The notes beneath the pieces were generated by a model. It was not told where the DNA came from, did not search any database, and was given only the letters and a program-made list of their open reading frames with translations. This document shows positions 11,116-23,300 of a stretch of DNA of 64,000 nucleotides, piece by piece (the first letter of the stretch is position 1; every line of letters starts with the position of its first letter). The translations under genes were made by a program, and so were the position numbers. The DNA is from Excoecaria cochinchinensis (lineage: Eukaryota > Streptophyta > Magnoliopsida > Malpighiales > Euphorbiaceae): assembly GCA_947683425.1 (NCBI GenBank), contig CANTUQ010000119.1:4985001-5049000 (forward strand), in the 5' to 3' direction.

Positions 11116-11600
11116 CCTCATCTTCTCGATTTGGGACAATATTGACCAACTGAGTCTAGCATTGAACTTTGACTAGAAATTTTGGCTTCATCTTTGCTTG
11201 TGGATCCCTCCTTTTCTACCTCTTCCGGCTTCAATCTTCTGAGTTTTTGCGTGACCAATCCATGATTGCGATATACTAGCCTAGTGTGTTTGACGACTTC
11301 ATGATCATCTCTCGGCATGTCTTCCTAGGTCCAGGCAAAGACTTTTTCACACTTTTTTTTATTCTCTCAAATTTTAATCTCTCCTCAGGAGTTATAACAG
11401 ATACTATCAAGATTTTTTTTTGGGTTCTCTAAAGTTCTGAGATTAAATGGAGTAACATCAATTGAATCAACGTCAAATATGAATGAGTCATGATCATGAT
11501 TATGCATAGTGAAATCATAAGAGATACCACACAAGTAAGCAAAAACGTTCATCTTATTAATGAAACCAGAATGACATTATTAAACAGTTCAAGAATAAAA
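11070..11600 (-). pseudogene. O1 reverse transcriptase N-terminal remnant
   Basis: The minus strand encodes pieces equivalent to the start of the O2 RT (a HEKVFAWTYEDMPG-like segment near 11330, then RLVYRNHGLVTQKLRRLKPE near 11270) and ends at the DLNKA motif. Stops and frameshifts are frequent. The polymerase core with YVDD, the connection and both RNase H domains are absent. The same truncated product is encoded at 47572-48060. Confidence 0.75.
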
Positions 11601-11719
11601 AGAACATTCTAAATAGCCAATCATTTTCCGCTCTTGCCAACATAAATTGCTTGAAAATCTTCTGACATCTCAGGCTCCCCTTATCTGAACCGTGTCCCCA
11701 AGATTGGTGATAATTATTC

Positions 11720-11869
11720 TATCTTTTTCTCTTCTTCTTTGGATCTGGAATCCGATCAGTGTCAACCCATTTTTGTATGCACTCCCTCAGAGCGCGACAA
11801 TAATCTATTTTATGCCCTGTATGCTGATGATATGCGCAATACCAATCCGCTCTATGTCTTGGCCTTCCT
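11720..11869 (-). pseudogene. O1 gag zinc-knuckle remnant
   Basis: Reading leftwards from 11869, about 50 codons encode a Gag tail with WYCAYHQHTGHKIDYC, a CX2-HX4-type knuckle of the Tat/Ogre kind, followed by an ALRECIQ helix and a basic KKKRKR end. It begins directly at the truncated LTR and ends in a stop. The protease region that follows it in O2 is missing: 11600-11720 is unrecognised linker. Confidence 0.75.
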
Positions 11870-13434
11870 TGGCCTCAGTGAGCCTAAGACAGTGCTGCTA
11901 TGTCCATTTTGGGCAAGCCAGAGGTGTCTTGGAGACCCCACCCTAATAGAATATTAGGATGGTCCTCTCGCCTCGTGGAGCCTAGGACTATGCAAATTAA
12001 AGCTTTTTTACGGGACACAAGAGGTGTCTTGGAAGTCCCATTCCAATGGAACATTAAAACGGTCCTCTCGCCTCGTTGAGCCCAAAGACCAGAGATGGTT
12101 CGGGACTTCCCATTTATTCATACCTTGGTTAAGTTTACAATTGAGTTTTGAATTTATTATTTCATCTCTTTTCTCATTCAATTTTAATGCAATTTAATTA
12201 AAGCGCATGTCAATCACATAAAAAAAGCGGTAAATAAAGTAAATGAAAGCAAAATAAATTACAACAAAACTAGGGGCGGAATACAACCCCTATTGGTAAA
12301 TAAAATACAATTCATACATAAATCGGGCTATTTGTTAAAGATGAGGACATTGATCCTCACATGCATAATTAAAGAAAATAATTTTTAAAGTGATAATTTA
12401 TTTTGGATGAAAACTCTAGGACATTGGTCCCTTTTTTATTTAGAAAAAAAACAAATTAATTAAATAGAAATATTTTTGTGATTTTTTAATTAACGTGCAT
12501 AAAAATAAAATCAAATAAACTTATTACAAATTACATATTACATAAAAAATAAAATAATGAAAGCAAAGTGATGAAAATAATAATAAAAAATTAACAACAT
12601 CCAAATGGATCTTCAAATCTTCATGGGCTCCCACTTGGTATGAAAAATACTCACACATAAAAATAAGTATTGAAATAAAAGAAAAACAAATAAAAGTGAA
12701 GTTAGTAAAAAATTAATTAAACATATAACATGAAAATAATTTAATTAAGGCAATCAAAATGGCATCATGTATGACAAACCAATTAAAATGACATAATAAA
12801 AATATGCAATTTAATTAATTAACAATTTAGCATGCATAAAAAACAAAATAATAATAAAATTTAACATGCATAAACAAGCATAAAATAATATTGATAAAAA
12901 CCAACATGCATAAGACATAAAATAACAACAATAACATCCAATCATGCATAAAAAGTATAATACATATAAAATTCAGCATGCATAAAACATAAATAATAAT
13001 GCTAACATGCATAAGCAAACATAAAATAATAATTATAAAACTCAACATGCAAAAAAAAACATGAATAGAAAATACAAACATAAAATTCAGCATGTATAAA
13101 AACACAAAATGATAGCATTAACACCCAACATGCATAAAAATCAAAAGTAATAAAAAAACAGCATGCATAAGAAATATAAATAATAATATTAATATAATAG
13201 TGATACTAGTATCAAATATTAGCAATAAACAAGGATAATAAAAATAAAACTAGCAATTGCAACTATAATAATAACAATAATAAACATAATGAAATCAAAA
13301 AAATATGAACAACCCAAATTAAGCATGCAAGAATAAAATAATATATGGCAAACTAATAAAACATGTTAAAACATGGCATGTTTAAGGCATGATAATAATA
13401 ATACCAATAATGATATGGACAATCACATAAGCAC

Positions 13435-13545
<111 letters not shown>

Positions 13546-14218
13546 TATGAACAATTCAATATGAACAATACGAACAATTAGATAAGAAATAAGAAATAAG
13601 AAGCAAAAAAATAGATCTAAGAGAATTCACATGTTAACTAATTAATTGGAAACAAAAAAAATGAAATTAAAAAATAAATTAAGAAATTGAGTCAAGAATG
13701 TTTACCCTCAAAATTTATCTTGAAGAAATGAAGGTAGATGATCCAATTTCTTGTCTTGATTTGTAAGAATAAAAATAGAAAATAAAGTATTAAAAATGAA
13801 TTTTTACTCAAGAACAAATAATTGATTTATTTGTCTCAAAGTAAAAAAAATTATCAAATGAAAAGAAGAAAATTCTTAAGAACAAAACTTATTCTTTTTG
13901 CCTTAAGAATTATCTTGGAAGATCCTTTAAAAATGTGAGAGAATTTATTTTTTGAGAGAAGAAAGAAGAAGCAAAAAGTTTTCTAAAGAAAATCCCCTAA
14001 AATTCTTTCCAAAATTCCCCTTTTATTTTTCCCCCAAAATTCAGATTTTTAATTAAAGAATTAAATTAAATTAACTCCCATAATCACTAAAAACTGCAAA
14101 ATTTCAAGGGTTAGGGATATAAAAAGTTTTAGCATTGAATTTAAATTAAATTATGCAAAAGAAATCAATTAAAAACACCCAAAAATGAGTAAAAACGAAA
14201 ATCGGCAGCCAAAGGACC

Positions 14219-14345
14219 ACTAGGGGGTGAGCTGGGCGAGCGACGAGCATCGCTGCGCCCAGCTCGTGCGCAGAATGTGCGCGCGACGCCCTGGGCGTCG
14301 CTCGCCCAGCGCAGCGCACGCTAGGCGCTGCGCGCGCGACATTCG
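14219..14345. other. GC-rich palindromic cassette in truncated LTR
   Basis: It contains GCTGGGCGAGCGA facing TCGCTGCGCCCAGC across six bases, and a GCGACGCC / GGGCGTCGC pair. It is GC-dense in AT-rich surroundings, at the same relative LTR position as the other cassettes. Confidence 0.65.
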
Positions 14346-14568
14346 CCGAATTTTTTTTTTATAAAACACAAAAAATTAAAAACTCACTTGTTTTACCCCA
14401 AAATAATTTTTAAAACATTTTTTAAATACATTTTTATTCATTCCTAACAAATCAAAACGACAAGAGAATCATCACTTCCAACTTTCATTCATTTTGCCTA
14501 TAAATCGGCACACTTAATTTCATCATTGGGTAATCCTGATCAAGGCTACTCGGGACCCGGTGTCTACA

Positions 14569-14819
14569 GGTAGCCCTCAAATCCACTGTTGGTGGACGAA
14601 CCTCCTCAAGTGGGTCTTCTTTGTCCTCCTCCTATTCATTCTGACCTCCAGGAGGGGGATTTGGGTTCGGCCTAGCGGGGCTGAGCCCTTGCTGCTATTA
14701 AATTGCCCATCATGGCCATCATCCTGTTCTCAAATTCCTCGAACCTCCTACCAACTTCTTCGGCAACCATGGCCCAGGTTATATCTGCCTCTCTCGGTGA
14801 ATTGGACATTTCTAAAAAT
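14569..14819 (-). pseudogene. O1 gag N-terminal remnant
   Basis: From an ATG at 14819 (minus) the product begins MSNSPRE and includes VAEEVGRRFEEFENRMM, closely matching the O2 Gag start (MANSPRG, VGRRFEEFEGRMM). It then meets stops and ends at the nested LTR. The rest of Gag up to the zinc knuckle is lost. The protein would have formed the particle shell. The start was chosen by agreement with O2. Confidence 0.75.
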
Positions 14820-15849
14820 TCTTCTGAATGCCTATTAATCGCACTTGATTCTGATTCTAGTCACTTAATTGAGACCCTCTGATAAGGCGGCTGTCGGAAC
14901 CCTAACCAACTAGGAAAGTGGTCTTTGATGGCTGAAAGATTAAAGAGTTAGAATGATGCATGAATAATATGTAATGCAACAAATGGTATACAATGGCTAA
15001 AAAAGGCTACAATGGTACATGTGAAAACATTTGAAAAACTATACACAGGATGATGTGTACATGTAATAATTATATGCAGAAAAAAGGATGTATACATAGG
15101 GAGGAAATAAAAAAATTTTATTTGTGCATGAATGAGATGAATATGCAATGCATCATCCACAAATCACATACAAGCACATAGGTCCTTCCAACATTGTTAC
15201 TCCCACACACGAGATCATAGTCTTTTTCCTAGGTGGGATTGACCATGGGTCAACAGGGGACCCGATGGGCGCGTATTGTGCACGGTGGGAAATCGGCAAC
15301 ATAACCTCTCCTAACTAATACAAAAGCGCATAGGTAATAATCTTTACGTATTTAGGCAGTTCAAATAAATTGACATGGGCCTATCGGAGCATGAAAGCCT
15401 TTGATTAGGTGATTAATCAAAATATATGGGTCCACCCAATACATAACGATCCATATAGCAAGCATAGTATTAAGGTTCCTACCACCTAGGGGGAGTGTCT
15501 ACTTTTATTATATGAGCTTTGGCCAAGGTAATGTTAGTTTAGGGCTACCCAAGCATGGTCACTGCCAATAGGTCTAGCTCATCACGAGAATAATGACCGA
15601 TCAGGTCTCCATTTAATATACCATAAAGGTACGAGGTTTGGGCTGGTGATTATCCTTAATACTTCCCTACATTGAATGAAGGTAGGGTCGTGCTTTGGGA
15701 ATACACTGGGGTTGATAGAGGGAGCAAACTAGCATAGATCTAATCTAATGAGATGCAATGCAGTTTCAAAAAAAAGATGAAATTTTTAAATTAAAATTCA
15801 ATTGTAAATTTTAACCAAGGTACTTTCGAAACGAAGTCTTGAGTATTGT
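14820..15849 (-). other. 5' leader of O1
   Basis: It is non-coding and similar throughout to the O2 leader (36064-36964): shared segments include TTCCTAGGTGGGATTGACC-like and AAAGCCTTTG-like stretches. Such a leader would hold packaging and translation signals, but nothing specific can be assigned. Confidence 0.7.
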
Positions 15850-15866
15850 CCCCAGTGGAGTTGCCA
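15850..15866 (-). other. Primer binding site of O1 (tRNA-Arg)
   Basis: The minus strand reads TGGCAACTCCACTGGGG one base after the LTR end. This is complementary to the 3' end of plant tRNA-Arg (CCCCAGTGGAGTCGCCA, as I recall the ACG isoacceptor) with one mismatch. A tRNA-Arg primer is characteristic of Ogre-type elements. Confidence 0.85.
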
Positions 15867-15938
15867 CTATGACGGCGTCGAACCCCGGGCCGCCCCGAAC
15901 CGCCCGCCTTCAGGGCTTTCGGGATAAGGTTCATAAAA

Positions 15939-15958
15939 ACTTGTAAGGAATTACAAGT
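15939..15958 (-). other. Conserved U5 stem-loop, O1 5' LTR
   Basis: ACTTGTAA-GGAA-TTACAAGT is a perfect 8-bp stem with a tetraloop, about 75 bases from the primer binding site. O2 has CTTGCGA-TAAA-TCGCAAG at the same place. Confidence 0.65.
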
Positions 15959-18170
15959 GCATCCATTTTGGGCAACAAGGAGGTTTCATGGAGTCGCCAC
16001 CCAATAGAATATTGGAAAAGGCCATCTAGCCTTAGTGAGCCTAAGACAGCGCTGCTGTGTCCATCATAGGCAAGCCGGAGGTGTCTTGAAGGCCCCACCC
16101 TAGTAGAACATTAGGATGGCCCTCCCGCCTCGCGCTTGGGCAAACCAGAGGTGTCTTGGAGGCCCCACCCTAATAGAACATTAAGATGGCCCTCTCACCT
16201 CGTAGCGCCTAGGACTATGCAAATTGAGCCTTTTGGGACACAAGAGGTGTCTTGGAGGCCCCATCCCAATAGAAAATTAAGATGGCCCTCTCGTCTCGTT
16301 GAGCCCAAAGGCCAGAGAAGGTTTGGGACTTCCTATTTATTCATACCTTGGTTAAGTTTATGATTGAGTTTTGAATTTAGCGTTTCATCCCCTTTCTCAT
16401 TCAATTAAATGCAGTTTAATTAAAGCGCAAGTTATTTATTCAAAGGAAGCGATAAATAAAAGTATAATTAAAATGAAGCATATTAAAATAAATTACAACA
16501 AAATTAGGAGCGGAATACAACCCCCATTGTGAATAAAATACAAATCATACATGAAACGGGATATACATTAAAGATGAGGACTTTGGTCCTTGCATGCATA
16601 TTTATTATGAAACAATTTTTATGTGATAATTTTTATTTTAGGTGGAGAAAATTGGGACATTGGTCCCATTTTATTAGGAAAGATTCCAAGTTAATTAATA
16701 AAAATATTTTTGTGATTTTCTTTTTAAACGTGCCTAAAATAAATAATTTTATAAGAAAATTACATGGCAAAATAAATGAAAAAGCCAAATAAATGAAATA
16801 TTACAGATAAAGCAATTAAATATTTAACCCAAACGAGCCTTCTGGATCTCCTCGGGGGCTTGCAAAAATGCCCAAGTAAAGAAAATAAGTTTTGACATAA
16901 AAAAACACAAATGAAATAATATTAGTAATTAAATCAATAAAATCAATTAAATATATAAAATAATGAATAACAAATTAAGATAAAATAAGATGACATGAAG
17001 GATGATAAATGAATTAACATGTTAACAAATCAAAATAAATAAAAATATGCATTAAATGATTTGATTAAAATAAATAATGAACATGATAATAATAATAATG
17101 ACCAATGACAATAAAAAAAAATAAACAATAAATATATAACAATAATAATGAAAAAGAATGATAAAAGTAATGAATAAAAGAATGATGAAAATAATTAAAT
17201 GAGTTACATGATTAATTAATGTTATCCCAATTAACATAAAACATTTACATGGCAAAAAAGATCAATCAAAATAAATTAATTAATTACATGTTAAAAATAA
17301 TGAGAAATTAAAACAAAAATAAATTATTTACATGTTAGCAATAATAAGAAATCAATATTTACAAGTTAGAAATGATAAGAAATCAATATTTACATGAACG
17401 AAAATAATATATAAACATATTAAATGAAAGAAATATAAAAATAATAGAATAAATGAAAATAATAAAATATATATGTTAATCAATTAAATATGAACAGAAT
17501 AAAACATAAAAGATCAAGCCCAGAATGTTTACGTTCAGAGTTTCAGATTCAATGAAGGTAAAAATGATGATTGATTTCCTTATTTGTGATGTGCTAGATT
17601 AGAGTTAAATATGATGAAAATGGTGGAATTTTATTCAAAAAAATAAATTGCAAAGAAAATAATGAAAGAAAATCAAAAATTTTTAAGAACAAAAAATGAT
17701 TTTTATTGATAAAAGTATTTTCAAGAACAAAAAATTATTTTGTTTGTCTCAAAAAATTATTTATGAAAAAAACTTGTTTTCTAAAATATCAAATGAAAAA
17801 TTAGATTTCAAGAACAAACAATTATTTTGTTTGTCTCAAAAATCTATTTTTCATAAAAAAGATTAAAATAAAAATCATTGAAAAAACTTAAGTAAAAAAA
17901 TTATTGAAAGACAAAAAGTATGAAAATTGAATTTTTAAGAACAAATAATCAGTTTATTTGTTTCAAAAATCAACTTTTCATCAACAAAATTCCGTCTAAA
18001 ATATATTTAGAAGAAATTCTATTAGAAAAAAGAAGAAAAAGAATTGAGTTTTTCTATTTCTATTATTTTGTTGGGGGAAAATCTGAAAATCTAGAGAGAA
18101 ATGTTGAAGAAAAAGAAGAGAAAACTTAAAAAAAAGTAAAAAATTTCCCCCCATTCATTTTTATCTTTTT

Positions 18171-18183
18171 CTATTTATATTAA
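18171..18183 (-). promoter_or_regulatory. TATA-like site in O1 5' LTR
   Basis: The minus strand reads TTAATATAAATAG, matching the site in the other O1 LTR at 3151. It is a plausible core promoter for the element transcript. Confidence 0.4.
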
Positions 18184-18361
18184 AAAAAATTGAAAATAAA
18201 ATTAATTAAGGAAAACTATTTAATTAATTCAAAATATTATTTATCTAAGTTTTAAAAATGAAAAAAAAAACGTGAAAACCCTTTAAAAATGGGATAGAAA
18301 ATCAAAATTTGGGTGAAAAATCGGAAAAAACTGATTTTGGGGGAGAAAATCACGTTCTGCG

Positions 18362-18543
18362 GAGGAATTAGGTCACCGATCCCAGCAACGGGTTGCCAGC
18401 GTGCGCGCCGTGTGTTGGCAGGCGAGACAGGCGAGCGACGGCTCGCCTGTCGCTCGCGCGGAGCGTCGTGCGATGGCGCTCTGCGGGCAGCATCGCCTCG
18501 CACTGCGCGCAGGCGCTGCGCACTGCCGTGGCCGATGCTCGAA
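18362..18543. other. GC-rich palindromic cassette in O1 5' LTR
   Basis: The equivalent of 3345-3522, with GGCGAGC-GACG-GCTCGCC as a 7-bp stem and 4-base loop. It has diverged from the 3' LTR copy while keeping the pairing. Confidence 0.65.
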
Positions 18544-18753
18544 TTTTTTTATATTAAAAATTAACTAAAAATACTATAATTTCTAAATCCCATTTTTCAA
18601 ATCTAATTTTAAAAATATTTTTTATTTTTTTTTTCACTCTAAAATGCAAATTTGACCAAGAAATCACCACTTTTAATCTTTTTGCTTGTGAACAGGCATC
18701 TTATCATCATTGGGTAACTCTGATCTGGGCTGTCTCAGGAGCTAGTGTCTACA

Positions 18754-18902
18754 GTAAGCAATCTGAGTTTTCTATTTTGGATGGGGTGATTATGCATAGG
18801 AATCATTTGTGTGTGCCCGAGAATGATGAGTTAAAGAAGAAACTTTTGAGTGAGGCATACACTACGGTCTTTACTATGTATCCCGGTAGTAAAAAGATGT
18901 AT
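18754..18902 (+). pseudogene. Chromovirus pol continuation: integrase zinc-binding start
   Basis: Beginning with the right GTAAG duplication, the frame continues the pol gene of 1-818: FSILDGVIMHRNHLCVP, then TVFTMYPGSKKMYP, the start of the integrase zinc-binding domain. Similarity ends at about 18902 where copia leader sequence begins. The rest of this chromovirus is not in the window. Confidence 0.8.
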
Positions 18903-19471
18903 CCCGTGAGCACGACAGACGTCACGAGCGCGATGATTTCTATTTTTAAAATGAGATTTCTTTTGTGCTTTCGATATTTATTTTTAAAATGACAAATCAT
19001 ATGCCATGTAAGCCGTAATAAAATGAATCCCTAATAATAATAGTAAGTCACAAAGTTGCCTTCCTAATTCGAAACATGTCAAGGCATCGATCATCGGTAA
19101 CGTAGACTAGGAGTCCTAGATGCGCCCGATTATCTTTGTGAGGCATGAGTTGTGAATGTAGGTTGGACTTAACATGGAAAGGGATGCCTGGACCTAGGCA
19201 ACTAATAAATGGGTTTGTGCTATAACATCTTAAGATGTTAGCCCATTTGATCCAAGAGTCATGTACGAGTCATGATTGGAGTTATCCTACCTAAGTAACT
19301 TAACTTGTTAGGTGTACAAGCTCAGCTTGACTAATAAGGTTGTTGTGAAAAGTGGATCTTAGCCCACATAAAATCACTAACGCGAATTATTTAAAGGGAT
19401 ATTAATTCGGTTTGTGGGATTATTAATAAGACCTCATTTAATCTTGCTAAATTTTATTGTAGATTGAAAAA
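18903..19471 (+). other. Leader of the copia element
   Basis: Non-coding sequence ahead of the gag ATG. No tRNA-iMet primer site and no match to the 23461-25195 LTR is seen, so the 5' LTR and primer site appear deleted. The exact left edge is set only by where chromovirus similarity ends. Confidence 0.55.
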
Positions 19472-20386
19472 ATGGCATCTTCAAACAACAATTTCTCATT
19501 GCGATCGGTCCTTGAAAAGGACAAATTGAATGGCACCAATTTCATAGACTGGTCTCGAAACTTAAGGATAGTTCTTAAGCAAGAGAAAAAGTCGTATGTT
19601 TTGGATGCACCCTTGCCTCAAGAACCTGGTAGGAACGCCTCTGCGGTTCAAAGGGAAACTTTTGAGACCAAGAAGAGTGACTCCAATGATGTGACCTGTT
19701 TGATGCTGGCCACTATGGTGCCTGACTTGCAAAAGCAATTTATGGACCAAGAGGCTTATGCGATCATGGTGCACCTAAAGGAGATGTTCCAAGAGCAAGC
19801 TCGTCACGAGAGATTTGTGACAACAAAGGCCTTGATTTCCTGTAAGATGGCTGCGGGTACTCCTGTTAGTACACATGTACTCAAGATGAAAGGGTATCTT
19901 GATACTCTAGAAAAGCTTGAGGTACAAGTGCCAAAGGAATTGGCCACTGACTTGATATTAGGATCATTGACTGATGATTATGATCCATTTGTAATGAATT
20001 ATAACATGCATGCAATGAACAAGTCAGTCACTGAGATTCATGGGATGCTTAAGAATGCTGAAGAGAACATTCGAAAGACCAATCCCATACTGATGGTTCA
20101 AGGGGGCATTAAGAAGGGACCGGCTAAGGGAAAAGGAAAGGGAAAGGCAAAACCCAAGAATGACCTGGCTCGGTTCAAGTCAAATGGGAGTGCACCTCAG
20201 GCCCAATCCAAGCCCAAGGCGCAAAAGCCCAAGGAGAGCGAGAGCACTTGCTTCCATTGCAACAAAATAGGGCATTGGAAGAAGAATTGCACTCTCTTCA
20301 TGGAAGAACAAAAAAGGAATGGAGCCAAGGCGTCCAGTTCAGGTATTTTTGTTGTTGAAATTAACCTTTCTATCTCTACCACTTAG
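19472..20386 (+). CDS. Copia Gag
   Basis: This encodes 304 residues up to a TAG. It has a DUF4219/UBN2-like N-terminal part (LNGTNFIDWSRNLRIVL at about 19-35, typical of copia Gag), a basic Lys-rich linker at 213-255, and a CCHC zinc knuckle CFHCNKIGHWKKNC at 260-273. It would form virus-like particles and bind element RNA. The TAG that ends it lies 6 bases before the protease DTG and is in the same frame as pol. The usual residue there in relatives is Trp, so this is probably a single G-to-A nonsense change and not a programmed stop, though readthrough cannot be excluded. Confidence 0.9.
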   Translation: MASSNNNFSLRSVLEKDKLNGTNFIDWSRNLRIVLKQEKKSYVLDAPLPQEPGRNASAVQRETFETKKSDSNDVTCLMLATMVPDLQKQFMDQEAYAIMVHLKEMFQEQARHERFVTTKALISCKMAAGTPVSTHVLKMKGYLDTLEKLEVQVPKELATDLILGSLTDDYDPFVMNYNMHAMNKSVTEIHGMLKNAEENIRKTNPILMVQGGIKKGPAKGKGKGKAKPKNDLARFKSNGSAPQAQSKPKAQKPKESESTCFHCNKIGHWKKNCTLFMEEQKRNGAKASSSGIFVVEINLSISTT

Positions 20387-23300
20387 GTACTAGATACCGG
20401 TTGTGGTTCTCACATTTGTTCAAATGTGCAGGGGCTAAGAAATAGGAGGTTACTTGGGAAGAATGAAGTGGACCTCCGTGTGGGGAATGGAGCACGAGTT
20501 GCTGCCATGGAGATAGGCGACTATCAACTCACTTTACCTTCCGGACTTTGTTTAATTTTGAAAAATTGTTATTATGTACCTGCTATGAGCAGAAACATTA
20601 TTTCAGTTTCATTATTGGATTTGGATTTGGATGAATTTGATTTTGTTATTAAAAATGGCAATGCTCATATTCGTCGCCAAGGCATTTCATATGGCAATGC
20701 CATGTTGCAAAATGGCCTTTATATCCTTGATCTATCAAACAAAGAGTCCATATACAACATTAATACAAAGAGGGTTAAATCAAACGAGTTAAACCCTACT
20801 TACTTCTGGCATTGTCGTTTAGGACATGCAAACGAAAAACGCATTTCAAGACTCCACAAAACTGGAGTGCTTGGGTCATTCGACTTAGAGTCTTATGATA
20901 CATGCGAGCCATGTTTGCATGGAAAAATGACAAAAAGTCCTTTTAATAAGAAAAGTGAGAGGACTAATGGCTTATTGGAACTAATACATACCGATGTATG
21001 TGGACCATTAAGTACACAAGCTAGAGGTGGTTTTAGCTACTTCGTAACGTTCACAGATGACTTCAGTAGATATGGCTATGTCTATCTAATGAAGTATAAA
21101 TCTGAAACTTTTGAGAAATTCAAAGTGTTTAAGAACGAAGTAGAAAAACAACTTGGCAAAAGTATAAAAGCCATTCGATCTGATAGAGGTGGCGAATACT
21201 TAAGCCAAGATTTTGACGGTCATCTAAAAGAGTGTGGTATTATTTCACAGCTCACTCCTCCTGGAACACCACAATGGAATGGTGTGTCCGAAAGGAGAAA
21301 TCGAACTCTATTAGACATGGTTCGATCTATGATGAGTCAAGCAAATCTTCCTATCTCTTTTTGGGGCTATGCATTAGAAACTGCTACGTTTCTACTAAAC
21401 CGTACTCCAACTAAAGCAGTTGAGAAGACACCATACGAGGTATGGACTGGGAAAGAACCCAATATGTCATTTCTTAGGATTTGGGGCTGTGAAGCACATG
21501 TTAAGAAATTAACATCTGACAAACTAGAGTCCAAATCCACTGTCTGCTTATTTGTGGGTTATCCCAAAGAAACAAAGGGATACTACTTTTACTCACAAGC
21601 CGAGAACAAAGTATTTGTTGCTCGCAAGGCTGTTTTCTTGGAAAAGGAGTTCCTTCTCAAGAAAGATAGTGGGAGTAAAGTAAAACTTGGAGAAATTCAA
21701 GCGCCACAAATTCCTATAGAGGATGAGTTGGAAATGGGATCAAGTTCACAACCACTTGTGGAACAAGAACCCATTACACAAGTACCTAGAAGGTCCGGTA
21801 GGGTACGTCAGGAGATTCAGAGATATGGATTTCTAATCACCGACAGTGACACTATTGAGTTAGTAGATCGTGAGGATCCTACTACCTACCGAGAAGCTAT
21901 TGAAAGCCCAGACTCGAAAAATTGGCTTGAAGCCATGAAATCCGAGATGCAATCAATGTACGATAACCAGGTTTGGACCTTGGTTGATCCACCGGAAGGT
22001 GCTAAAGTAATTGAATGCAAGTGGCTATTTAAACTCAAAGCTGATAAGACCTACAAAGGTAGACTAGTAGCGAAAGGTTTTCGACAAACTCATGGTGTAG
22101 ACTATGATGAAACCTTTTCGCCTGTAGTCATGCTCAAATCCATTAGGATCTTGCTTGCCATAGCTGCATATCATGATTATGAGATATGGCAAATGGATGT
22201 CAAAACTGCTTTCCTTAACGGAAATTTACTTGAGGATGTGTATATGACACAACCTGAAGGTTTTGTCAATCCCAAGCATCCTAAGAAGGTTTGCAAGCTT
22301 CAGAAATCCATTTATGGATTAAAGCAAGCATCCCGAAGTTGGAATCTTCGTTTTGATGAGGCAGTCAAAGAATTTGACTTCGTCAAGAACGAAGATGAGC
22401 CTTGTGTATACAAGAAGGTTAGTGGGAGCATAGTAGTATTTCTGGTCCTGTATGTGGACGACATCCTTCTCATTGGGAATGATATTCCAACATTGCAAAA
22501 GGTTAAGCAATGGTTGGGGAAATGTTTCTCGATGAAAGACTTAGGAGAAGCTGAGACAATACTTGGTATTCGGATCTATAGAGACAGATCGAATCGGCTT
22601 TTGGGACTAAGTCAAGAAAAGTACATAAACAAAGTACTAAAGCGTTTTAGTATGGGAGACTCAAAGAAAGGGTACATACCTTTGGCTTTGGGAGTTCCTT
22701 TAACTAAAGAACAGTGCCCTAAAACCAAAGAGGAAAGGGACAACATGAGTAGAATCCCATATGCATCTGCTATTGGATCTATCATGTACGCTATGTTATG
22801 TACTAGGATGGATGTTGCTCATGCACTGAGTATAACCAGTAGGTTTCAGCAAGACCCTGGTGAAAAGCACTGGTCTGCTGTAAAAGGGATTCTAAAGTAC
22901 CTGCGAAGGACTAAGGATCACTTATTGGTGTATGGTGGTCAGGAAGAGCTCGTCATACAAGGCTATGCCGATGCTGCTTTTCAAACCAGCACTCAGGACT
23001 CAAGATCGCAATCTGGATTCGTTTTTGTTTTAAACGGTGCTGCTGTCAGCTGGAGAAGCTCAAAGCAAGAGACCGTTGCCGACTCAACTACAGAATCTGA
23101 GTATATTGCAGCAAGTGAGGCTGCAAAAGAGGCTGTTTGGATTAGAAATTTCATTTCTGGATTAGGAGTGGTCCCAAGCATCCTAGATCCATTAGAAATT
23201 TTTTGTGACAACAACGGGGCCATTGCACAGGCCAAAGAGCCCCGGTCAAACCAGAAATCCAAACACATACTCAGGAGGTACCACCTGATCAGAGAAATCA

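Larger units (their letters stand above)
15868..18753 (-). repeat. 5' LTR of O1 (about 2.9 kb)
   Basis: It pairs with 819-3743 along its length. The left terminus reads TATGACGGCG where TGTGACG is expected, so the terminal dinucleotide has mutated. The right terminus is GTGTCTACA followed by the GTAAG duplication. It contains the U5 hairpin, a PBS-like TGGCGACTCCA (minus, 15989-15999), a GC island (18362-18543) and a TATA-like site. Confidence 0.9.
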
